Positions 51,525 through 59,103 of a stretch of 64,000 bases of DNA are shown piece after piece. Position numbers and translations under genes: made by a program. How positions within the stretch are numbered: the first letter of the stretch is position 1; the number at the start of each line of letters is the position of its first letter. Source of the stretch: Ferdinandcohnia sp036962705 (GTDB taxonomy: Bacteria; Bacillota; Bacilli; Bacillales; Bacillaceae_L); contig NZ_JBALOQ010000013.1 in NCBI RefSeq assembly GCF_036962705.1, forward strand, positions 246,414 to 310,413, in the 5' to 3' direction. The notes under the pieces are model-generated. The model ran no database searches. It was not told where the DNA came from and saw only the letters and a program-made list of their open reading frames with translations.

Positions 51525-53285
51525 TTATAGAACATTTGCATGTCCTTCATATATCACTCCACGAGCTGAATCAACCGTAATATCTTGTCCATCCTTTAAT
51601 AGTGTTGTTGCATTTTCAACACCAACAATAACAGGAATTCCGATGCTTAATCCAACTACAGCTGCATGGCTAGTTAGACCGCCTTCTTCTGTGATTAACG
51701 CAGAAGCTTGCTCTACGTATTTTACCATATCACGGTCAGTTGCAGGTGTTACAAGGATTGCTCCATCGAACATTTTCGCTTCTGCTTCTTCACTATTATG
51801 AGCTACTACTACTTTTCCAAAAGCTGATTTTCTACCGATTCCTTGTCCGTTTGTAATCGTGTTACCAACAACATGAATCTTCATAATATTAGTTGTTCCA
51901 CGTTCTCCAACTGGAACACCTGCTGTAATAACTACTAAATCACCAGGTTTAATAATTCCAGTACCTAATGCTACATCAACGGAGTTATCAAGCATTTCAT
52001 CTGTAGATGTTGCCACGTTTCCTGTTTGAGCGTATACACCCCAAACAAGTGAGAGCTTTCTAGTTGTTGATTCATTTGCTGTTACTGCAATGATCGGTGC
52101 CTTTGGACGGTATTTTGAAATCATTCTTGCAGTATGTCCACTTTCAGTTGGTGTAACAATTGCAGAAGCATCTAGGTTAAGTGCAGTATGAGCAACCGAT
52201 TGACCAATTGCATCTGTAATCGTAATACCAGAAATTCTGCTACGTTGTGATAAAATTTCACGATGTACTAAAGCATCTTCAGCGCGAGATGCAATATTAT
52301 GCATTGTTTGTACAGCCTCAACTGGATATGTACCAGCAGCTGTTTCACCAGATAACATAATCGCATCAGTACCATCAAAAATCGCATTCGCAACGTCACT
52401 AGCTTCTGCACGTGTTGGTCTAGGATTACGTTGCATAGAGTCTAGCATTTGAGTTGCTGTAATAACTGGTTTACCAGCCGCATTACATTTCTTAATTAAT
52501 TCCTTTTGAACGAGAGGTACTTCCTCAGCAGGAATTTCAACTCCTAAGTCACCACGAGCTACCATCAGTCCATCAGATACTTCAAGGATTTCATCGATGT
52601 TATCGACACCTTCTTGGTTTTCAATTTTAGGAATAATTTGGATGACTTCCCCTTTATTTTCTTCCAACAATTCTCTAATTTCTAATACGTCAGATGCACG
52701 ACGAACGAAGGATGCTGCGATGTAATCAACATCTTGCTCGATACCGAAAACAATGTCCTTAGCATCTTTTTCAGTCATACCTGGAAGGTTCACACTAACT
52801 CCTGGTACGTTTACACCTTTTTTATTTTTTAATGTTCCACTATTTAATACTTTTGTTAATATTTCACGTTTCTGATGATTGATTTCTACTACTTCTAGTC
52901 CGATTAATCCATCATCTAATAGAATTTTTGAGCCAGTGTGTACATCCTCTATAAGACCCGGATATGTAATGGAGAATTTTTCCGGTGTACCCACTACTTC
53001 TTCCATCGAAATTACTATATTTGACCCTTCAACTAATTCAATTGCACCATTTTCCATTGTATTTGTACGGATTTCCGGGCCTTTTGTATCTAATAAAATC
53101 GCAATATTTTTGCCAGTTATTTTAGAAGCTTCACGGATATTTTTAATTCGTGCGCCATGCTCTTCAAAGTCACCATGTGAAAAATTTAATCTTGCTACGT
53201 TCATTCCAGCATTAGCTAATGCAACAAGCTTTTCAATACTTTCACTTGCTGGTCCTATTGTACATACTATTTTTGTTTTTCTCAT
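51525..53285 (-). CDS. pyk: Pyruvate kinase with C-terminal PEP-utiliser-like domain
   Basis: Final step of glycolysis, 586 residues. TIM-barrel with substrate motifs (MNVARLNFSHGD, IIPKIENQEGVDNIDEIL, VARGDLGVEIPAEEVP, TATQMLDSM), B domain, C domain. It has the extra C-terminal sequence typical of Bacillus pyruvate kinases (LTSHAAVVGLSIGIPVIVGVENAT, about 505-586) resembling the phosphohistidine domain of PEP synthase. ATG 53285 follows GAGGAGG. Co-transcribed with pfkA, 80 bp upstream. Confidence 0.97.
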   Translation of the reverse strand: MRKTKIVCTIGPASESIEKLVALANAGMNVARLNFSHGDFEEHGARIKNIREASKITGKNIAILLDTKGPEIRTNTMENGAIELVEGSNIVISMEEVVGTPEKFSITYPGLIEDVHTGSKILLDDGLIGLEVVEINHQKREILTKVLNSGTLKNKKGVNVPGVSVNLPGMTEKDAKDIVFGIEQDVDYIAASFVRRASDVLEIRELLEENKGEVIQIIPKIENQEGVDNIDEILEVSDGLMVARGDLGVEIPAEEVPLVQKELIKKCNAAGKPVITATQMLDSMQRNPRPTRAEASDVANAIFDGTDAIMLSGETAAGTYPVEAVQTMHNIASRAEDALVHREILSQRSRISGITITDAIGQSVAHTALNLDASAIVTPTESGHTARMISKYRPKAPIIAVTANESTTRKLSLVWGVYAQTGNVATSTDEMLDNSVDVALGTGIIKPGDLVVITAGVPVGERGTTNIMKIHVVGNTITNGQGIGRKSAFGKVVVAHNSEEAEAKMFDGAILVTPATDRDMVKYVEQASALITEEGGLTSHAAVVGLSIGIPVIVGVENATTLLKDGQDITVDSARGVIYEGHANVL

Positions 53286-53365
53286 TACATTTTCCTCCTC
53301 TATAATCGCTTGTTCAAACAGAGCGATTACGAACACTTCCACAATGAATTATACCGAAGTTATTA

Positions 53366-54325
53366 CTAAATTGATAGTTCTTGCGCCAGGTTATACATTT
53401 TTTCGTCAACTGTATGCTTACGATCTAAGATTTCCATAATATCGTGATCAACTAATTGGTTCTGTTGAATTCCGACAGCTCTTCCACCTTTTCCTTCTAG
53501 TAATAGCTCAACTGCTTTTGCTCCGAGACGGCTAGCTAATACACGGTCTGTTGCAGATGGTGTACCACCACGTTGAATATGTCCAAGCACACTCACTCTT
53601 GTTTCAAAGCTTGTCGCTTCTTGAATCTTTTTCCCAATTTCTACACCGCTACCTACACCTTCAGCTACAACAATAATACTATGCTTTTTACCACGTTCAT
53701 GGCCACGGTTAAGCTTTGCAACAACTTCGTTCATGTCATGATCAGCTTCCGGAATTAAGATTGTTTCAGCACCGCCTGCCAATCCAGCCCATAATGCAAG
53801 ATCACCAGCATGTCTACCCATTACTTCAATAACATATGTACGTTCATGAGAGGTTGCTGTGTCTCTGATCTTATCGATTGCATCAATTACTGTATTTAGT
53901 GCAGTATCAAAACCGATTGTAAAATCAGTACCAGGGATGTCGTTGTCGATCGTACCCGGTACACCCACGCATGGGAAACCAAGTTCTGTTAATTTTTGGG
54001 CGCCACGGTATGAACCGTCGCCACCGATCACAACCAAGCCTTCGATTCCTATTTTTTTCAATTGTTCAAGTCCATGCTTTCGGCCTTCTTCTGTCTTGAA
54101 TTCCTCACAGCGTGCCGTATATAGCATTGTACCTCCACGATGAATTATATCACCAACAGAACCAATTTCTAATTTTTTGATCTGTCCACTTATAAGTCCA
54201 GCATACCCCTGATAAATTCCATATACTTCCACATCATGATAGATCGCTTTACGCACAACAGCACGAATGGCAGCGTTCATTCCAGGTGAATCTCCACCAC
54301 TTGTTAATACACCTATTCTTTTCAT
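53366..54325 (-). CDS. pfkA: 6-phosphofructokinase
   Basis: ATP-dependent committed step of glycolysis, 319 residues. GVLTSGGDSPGMNAAIRA nucleotide loop, catalytic PGTIDNDIPGTDFTIGFDTA, effector-site residues, and EVMGRHAGDLALWAG. First gene of pfkA-pyk. AGAGGTGG precedes the ATG. Confidence 0.98.
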   Translation of the reverse strand: MKRIGVLTSGGDSPGMNAAIRAVVRKAIYHDVEVYGIYQGYAGLISGQIKKLEIGSVGDIIHRGGTMLYTARCEEFKTEEGRKHGLEQLKKIGIEGLVVIGGDGSYRGAQKLTELGFPCVGVPGTIDNDIPGTDFTIGFDTALNTVIDAIDKIRDTATSHERTYVIEVMGRHAGDLALWAGLAGGAETILIPEADHDMNEVVAKLNRGHERGKKHSIIVVAEGVGSGVEIGKKIQEATSFETRVSVLGHIQRGGTPSATDRVLASRLGAKAVELLLEGKGGRAVGIQQNQLVDHDIMEILDRKHTVDEKMYNLAQELSI

Positions 54326-54629
54326 TTTTCCACCTCTATGTAAAAAATAATCGTGAATTAGTTTATTAATGCGCTTATACTATTCTTTCGCAATATGTAT
54401 AAAATAACACTAATATATAAGTAAAACAAGTTATGATATCGTAAAAAATGCAGAAAAAAGTGTGAAAGCGTGTCGAAAAACCGAAAATTAAGAGGAATTT
54501 CCGCGATGGGAAATTTATACACGGCGTCTTGTTTTATAAATATTATCCAATTTTAGATTATTGAATTAAATCGCCGTTAAAACAAAGTAAAACGTGCCCT
54601 AAACATTGTGTTAGATGCACGTCTACTTT
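54326..54629 (-). promoter_or_regulatory. Gap between accA and pfkA: terminator and pfkA promoter region
   Basis: 304 bp. The accA-side terminator (ACGTGC/GCACGT stem, 54592-54622, T run at 54588-54591 on the minus strand) comes first. The rest is AT-rich leader and promoter region for pfkA; possible boxes exist (TTGTTT, 17 bp, TATTTT) but none is strong. TGAAAGCG at 54463-54470 is a partial cre-like match only. Confidence 0.6.
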
Positions 54630-55610
54630 TTACTGAGCGCCGATAAACTCTTCTTCAGCTATTTTATATTGGCCTATCTTTTTATATTTCTGATAGCGAT
54701 GCTGAATTAACTCTTCGTTGTTTAATTTGCGCAAATCTTTCAATGAATTTAAAAGAACTGTATCAATGGATGCTGCTTGTTCTGCAACATCCTTATGAGC
54801 ACCACCTCTAACTTCAGGGATGATTTCATCTACAATTCCAAGTTCTTTTAAGTCGGGTGCAGTAATTTTCATAGATTCTGCAGCTTTTTTCGCAAGTCCT
54901 GCATCTTTCCAAAGTAGCGCAGCTGCACCTTCTGGTGAAATAACGGAATACGTTGAGTTTTCAAGCATATGAATGTGATTGCCAACTCCTAATGCAAGAG
55001 CGCCACCACTTCCACCTTCTCCGATCACAATACAAATGACAGGAACGGTTAAGCTTGCCATTTCAAAAAGATTTTTTGCAATAGCTTCACTTTGTCCACG
55101 TTCTTCTGCTGCTTTACCTGGATATGCCCCCTTCGTATCAATGAAGCATATAATCGGACGGCTAAATTTTTCAGCCTGCTTCATTAAGCGAAGTGCCTTA
55201 CGATATCCTTCAGGATGCGGCATACCAAAGTTTCTTCTAATATTTTCTTTTGTATCCTTACCACGTTGGTGGCCAATAACAGTTACAGGTAAACCATGAT
55301 ATTTAGCAATACCACCGACAATAGCAGCATCATCGCCATAAAAACGATCACCATGGCACTCGAAGAAGTTTGTAAAAACACGTTCAATATAATCAAGGGT
55401 TGTGGGTCTTTCAGGATGACGAGCGATTTGAACACGGTCCCACGGTTTCAAATGACTATAGATTTCATTCTCCAGTTTTTGAAGTCTTGATTCGAGCTTT
55501 GAAATTTCATCTGAAAGGTCCACATTCGAATCACTTGTAAATTCTTTTAGCTCTGTAATCTTTTTTTTCAGTTCCACGACTGGTTTCTCAAATTCTAGTT
55601 CGCCTACCAA
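54630..55610 (-). CDS. accA: Acetyl-CoA carboxylase carboxyltransferase alpha subunit
   Basis: Half of the carboxyltransferase that makes malonyl-CoA for fatty-acid synthesis. 326 residues: N-terminal helical hairpin (LEFEKPVVELKKKITELKEFT...), crotonase-like core (IICFIDTKGAYPGKAAEERGQSEAIA, VIGEGGSGGALALGVGNHIHMLENSTYSVISPEGAAALLW). The start is TTG 55610, whose codon overlaps the end of accD (stop at 55604-55606), implying translational coupling. Confidence 0.95.
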   Translation of the reverse strand: MVGELEFEKPVVELKKKITELKEFTSDSNVDLSDEISKLESRLQKLENEIYSHLKPWDRVQIARHPERPTTLDYIERVFTNFFECHGDRFYGDDAAIVGGIAKYHGLPVTVIGHQRGKDTKENIRRNFGMPHPEGYRKALRLMKQAEKFSRPIICFIDTKGAYPGKAAEERGQSEAIAKNLFEMASLTVPVICIVIGEGGSGGALALGVGNHIHMLENSTYSVISPEGAAALLWKDAGLAKKAAESMKITAPDLKELGIVDEIIPEVRGGAHKDVAEQAASIDTVLLNSLKDLRKLNNEELIQHRYQKYKKIGQYKIAEEEFIGAQ

Positions 55611-56467
55611 TTAACCGCACCCCCGTTCATATGAATGTCTACTATATTGGCCAATGTATCTTTTAAATCATGACGGTGGATTACAGCATCCAATTGACCA
55701 TGTTTTAATAGAAACTCAGCCGTTTGGAAATCTTCTGGAAGATCTTCGCGGATGGTTTGCTCTATAATCCTTCTCCCAGCGAAACCAATTAATGCACCAG
55801 GTTCTGCAAAATTAAAGTCACCTAAGGATGCGAAGCTTGCAGATACACCACCTGTAGTAGGGTGGGTCATAATCGATATAATCAATCCGCCTTGATCACT
55901 AAAGAGCTTTAACGCTGAACTTGTTTTTGCCATTTGCATTAAACTAAGCACACCTTCTTGCATTCTTGCTCCACCGGAAGCTGTGAAAATTAGAAATGGA
56001 ACTTTTTCTTCCTTTGCCTTTTCAATCGCTCTGGTTATCTTTTCACCGACAACAGAACCCATACTTCCCATTCGGAAGCTTGAATCCATTATCGCTAATA
56101 TAATCCGATTACCTTCAATCGTACCTTCACCGGTAACAACAGCTTCATTAATACCGGTTTTATCTTGGTCTTTCTTCAGCTTTTCAAGATAATCCGGGAA
56201 TCCAAGCGGATTTTCAGATACCATATCATGATCGAATTCAATGAAGGACCCTTCATCAAGTAAGCTCTCGACTCTTTCATAAGCAGTCATTTGATAATGA
56301 TAGCCACAGTTCATACAAACCTTATCATTTTTCATTAATTCTTTTGTATACATGATTTTTTTACAGTTTGGACACTTGCTCATAATTCCTTCTGGAACAT
56401 CTTGTCTTGCCTGTTCTGAAGGGATTGAAGCATATTTTTTCTTCTTTACAAAAAAGTCTTTTAACAA
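55604..56467 (-). CDS. accD: Acetyl-CoA carboxylase carboxyltransferase beta subunit
   Basis: Zinc-containing partner of AccA, 287 residues. The ribbon CPNCKKIMYTKELMKNDKVCMNCGYHY (four Cys) is followed by the crotonase core (MDSSFRMGSMGSVVGEK, IFTASGGARMQEGVLSLMQMAKTSSAL, HPTTGGVSASFASLGD, GFAGRRIIEQTI). TTG 56467 is six bases after GAGGAGG and matches the B. subtilis N-terminus (LKDFF.KKKKYA). Repeat copy 7 lies 44 bp upstream in the opposite orientation. Confidence 0.96.
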   Translation of the reverse strand: MLKDFFVKKKKYASIPSEQARQDVPEGIMSKCPNCKKIMYTKELMKNDKVCMNCGYHYQMTAYERVESLLDEGSFIEFDHDMVSENPLGFPDYLEKLKKDQDKTGINEAVVTGEGTIEGNRIILAIMDSSFRMGSMGSVVGEKITRAIEKAKEEKVPFLIFTASGGARMQEGVLSLMQMAKTSSALKLFSDQGGLIISIMTHPTTGGVSASFASLGDFNFAEPGALIGFAGRRIIEQTIREDLPEDFQTAEFLLKHGQLDAVIHRHDLKDTLANIVDIHMNGGAVNW

Positions 56468-56511
56468 AATAAACCTCCTCACACATTTCAACAGAAATGG
56501 CTTTTAGTATA

Positions 56512-56634
56512 TAACTTTATTCAGCAGAAGCTGAATAAAGTTATTTAGCCTCCGGCGGATGCCACAGATTTTCAAAGGAAATTTTTCGAGTAAGCTCGAA
56601 AGAATCTGGGCGCAAATACGCCAAGGCGTATTTG
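56512..56634 (+). repeat. Intergenic structured repeat, copy 7 (minimal, reversed)
   Basis: 123 bp, the smallest copy and the only one in plus orientation. Proximal domain is just the two 13-bp arms with a six-base loop. The distal module is short with TTCGAG/CTCGAA hairpin. The inner helix carries the extra A:T pair (CAGATT/AATCTG) also seen in copy 4. It lies between gntR and accD and abuts no stop codon. Confidence 0.9.
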
Positions 56635-56797
56635 ATATTTATCGCCTTAATGATCATGATTTTAAGACAAAAAGTTGTGTAACGAAAAAAAGGAAAATCA
56701 TTATCTTCCTTCGTTGCCAAAAAAGCATGTACTTATACTTTACTGAATGTCTTCTTTATTTTTTGTAGGAATATGTCAACAAAAACATGACAAATTC

Positions 56798-57406
56798 CTA
56801 CAAATTAATTTTTCCATAGGCAGATAAAGCTTTTGCCACATCTCTTTTACTTAGTGCGTCAATCAACTCATCAAAACCTTCTTTGTTTCTTACATGTGTC
56901 TGTTCCTCATAAATAAACTTCACATATTCATTAATAACGACCCAGATTCGCAGTAGAAGCCTATTACCTGTTGCTTCGGCAATTGTTTTAAAAAGGTATT
57001 CTTCGGGATCATGGGCATCCCAAATTGTCCTTCTTAGATCTGTGATCACCTGTTCGTTCATTTTTTGACACGCTAATTCTATACAGGATTTTTCGAGTGT
57101 TTGTTTTGTTTCGAGGAGATCATCTTTTGTTTTATCTCCTTGGATAATAAAGGTACCTAGTAAATGAATCAACTGGTGATCCCCAAAATCCTTTAAAAAT
57201 GTACCTTCTCCCCTTCTCGTTTCAATCAGTCCTAATAGTTCAAGCGACCTAAATGCCTCCCTTACAGAGGATCGCCCTACATTAAGACGCTCGGAAAGCT
57301 CTCGTTCAGAGGGGATTTTATCCCCAGTGGAAAGTCCATCATCTTGAATGATGGACCTAATTTGTTTCACAATTTCAATGTAAACCTTAGAATTTTGGGA
57401 TGTCAC
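56798..57406 (-). CDS. GntR-family transcriptional regulator (FadR/FCD-like)
   Basis: A 202-residue regulator: N-terminal winged helix (KIPSERELSERLNVGRSSVREAFRSLELLGLIETRRGEGTFL) and a C-terminal helical FCD-like ligand domain (about 90-200). FadR-type GntR proteins usually sense small carboxylates or acyl compounds. Position between malic enzyme and accDA suggests a role in pyruvate/malate or lipid metabolism, by inference only. The start is GTG 57406 with a poor ribosome site, 22 bp from repeat copy 8. Confidence 0.85.
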   Translation of the reverse strand: MTSQNSKVYIEIVKQIRSIIQDDGLSTGDKIPSERELSERLNVGRSSVREAFRSLELLGLIETRRGEGTFLKDFGDHQLIHLLGTFIIQGDKTKDDLLETKQTLEKSCIELACQKMNEQVITDLRRTIWDAHDPEEYLFKTIAEATGNRLLLRIWVVINEYVKFIYEEQTHVRNKEGFDELIDALSKRDVAKALSAYGKINL

Positions 57407-57427
57407 ATTATCACAGCCAATCTAAAT

Positions 57428-57670
57428 CAAATGCGCCTTGGCGTATTTGCGCCCGATTTTTTTAGGCCCACACGAGGTGGGTCACAAAGACGTTGCCACA
57501 GGAAGTGGCGTTCTTAGTCTTTGATCCTTTGCTCGAAAAATTTCCTTTAAAGAATCGTGGCATCCGCCGGAGGCTTTAACTTTATTCAGTCTGGTTTGAG
57601 CCCAACATAGAATTTTATGCTCCTAATGCATACATCCCACCACTTGTAGAAGTGGATCTGAATAAAGTTA
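57428..57670 (-). repeat. Intergenic structured repeat, copy 8 (full-length type copy)
   Basis: 243 bp. All modules present: 13-bp arms around a 74-base loop containing a CCACTT-CTAC-AAGTGG hairpin, then GCCTCC...GGATGCC, nested hairpins (AAAGACG-TTGCCAC/GTGGC-GTCTTT; GCCCAC/GTGGGT), and end hairpin CAAATGCGCC/GGCGTATTTG. The first TAA (57668-57670) is the malic enzyme stop codon. Confidence 0.92.
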
Positions 57671-58909
57671 TTCAATAATAGCTAAACGACGTGTCTTCTC
57701 AGCAATTTCTTCTGGATTTACAGTGATTCTTGCTACTCCTGTTTCCATCGCTGCCTTTGCCACACTTGCTGCAACTGCTGGAGCAACTCGGGGGTCAAAT
57801 GGTGCAGGAATGACATACTCAGATCGAAGCTCCTCGGGAGATACTAATGATGCAATTGCTTCTACTGCCGCAATTTTCATTTGTTCATTAATATGAGTGG
57901 CCCGAGCGTCTAAAGCCCCTCTAAAAATCCCTGGGAATGCAAGTACATTGTTTACTTGGTTTGGAAAATCAGATCTTCCTGTTCCAACAACCTTAGCCCC
58001 TGCTTCCAATGCTACATCAGGCATGATTTCAGGATTAGGATTTGCCATAGCAAAAATAATTGGGTCCTGATTCATCGTTTTTACCATATCTGCTGTGAGA
58101 GCACCTTCAACAGATACACCGATAAAGACATCTGCATCCTGAAGGACATCTGCAAGAGAGCCTTCTAGTCGATTACGATTTGTATATTTTGCAACTTCTG
58201 CCTTCACATCATTCATACCAAAGGTACGCCCCTCAAAAATCGCTCCTCTAGAGTCACACATAATAATGTCGCGGACCCCATAGCGATATAAGAGCTTAAT
58301 AATTGCAATACCAGCAGCACCTGCTCCGTTTGCAACAACTTTTACTTCCGACATTTTCTTACCAACAAGCTTTAATGCATTCACTAGTCCTGCAACTGTA
58401 ACAATCGCGGTACCGTGTTGATCATCATGAAAAACCGGAATATTAGCTTCTTTTTTAAGGCGCTCCTCAATAACAAAGCAATTCGGAGCTGCGATATCCT
58501 CTAAGTTGACTCCACCAAAAGTAGGCTCTAATAATTTTACAGTTTCCACAATCTTGTCAATATCTGTTGTGTTTAAACAAATTGGAAATGCATCTACACC
58601 TGCAAAGCTCTTAAACAGTACAGCCTTACCTTCCATAACAGGAAGAGCAGCTTCTGGACCAATGTTTCCTAAGCCAAGCACTGCTGTCCCATCAGAAACA
58701 ACAGCTACCATATTCCCCTTCATTGTGTATTCATATACTTTGGACTTATCATCGTAAATAACCTTACATGGTTCAGCTACTCCTGGTGAGTATGCTAAAC
58801 TTAAATCCTTTGCATTTCTTACTGGAATTTTTGATTTTAATTCAAGCTTTCCCTTATGAATTTGATGAATATGTAGAGCTTCTTCTCTTAGAGTCATTTC
58901 CTTTTTCAC
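57668..58909 (-). CDS. ytsJ: NAD(P)-dependent malic enzyme
   Basis: Oxidative decarboxylation of malate to pyruvate, 413 residues, the short bacterial form without a phosphotransacetylase domain. Malic motif (SLAYSPGVAEPCKVI, MVAVVSDGTAVLGLGNIGP), metal site (VNLEDIAAPNCFVIEERL, HDDQHGTAIVTVAGL) and NAD domain (VVANGAGAAGIAIIKLL). Symbol by closeness and synteny with B. subtilis ytsJ, which uses NADP. Its stop codon is the first TAA of repeat copy 8. dnaE lies upstream. Confidence 0.92.
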   Translation of the reverse strand: MKKEMTLREEALHIHQIHKGKLELKSKIPVRNAKDLSLAYSPGVAEPCKVIYDDKSKVYEYTMKGNMVAVVSDGTAVLGLGNIGPEAALPVMEGKAVLFKSFAGVDAFPICLNTTDIDKIVETVKLLEPTFGGVNLEDIAAPNCFVIEERLKKEANIPVFHDDQHGTAIVTVAGLVNALKLVGKKMSEVKVVANGAGAAGIAIIKLLYRYGVRDIIMCDSRGAIFEGRTFGMNDVKAEVAKYTNRNRLEGSLADVLQDADVFIGVSVEGALTADMVKTMNQDPIIFAMANPNPEIMPDVALEAGAKVVGTGRSDFPNQVNNVLAFPGIFRGALDARATHINEQMKIAAVEAIASLVSPEELRSEYVIPAPFDPRVAPAVAASVAKAAMETGVARITVNPEEIAEKTRRLAIIE

Positions 58910-59103
58910 TCCTTGTTATAAAGAAAACTTGGCCGCCATGAATTTTGGCACCATTTGTAGTCATATAAGTAGTTAAAACCTGTCCAACATTATTCATGAA
59001 AACTAGTAAAATAGAATTTTTTTATTCATTCATAGGTAAGTGGTATGGCCACTTCGCTTTTCTATTACAATATAACATATATGCTGTTCCTGTAAAGAGT
59101 TTG

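Noticed and set aside
54461..54476. CcpA cre site upstream of pfkA
   Set aside because: Only the TGAAAGCG half fits; at least three mismatches in the other half.
59037..59054. dnaE terminator
   Set aside because: The AAGTGG/CCACTT stem lacks a T run on the minus strand, so termination between dnaE and malic enzyme is not supported.
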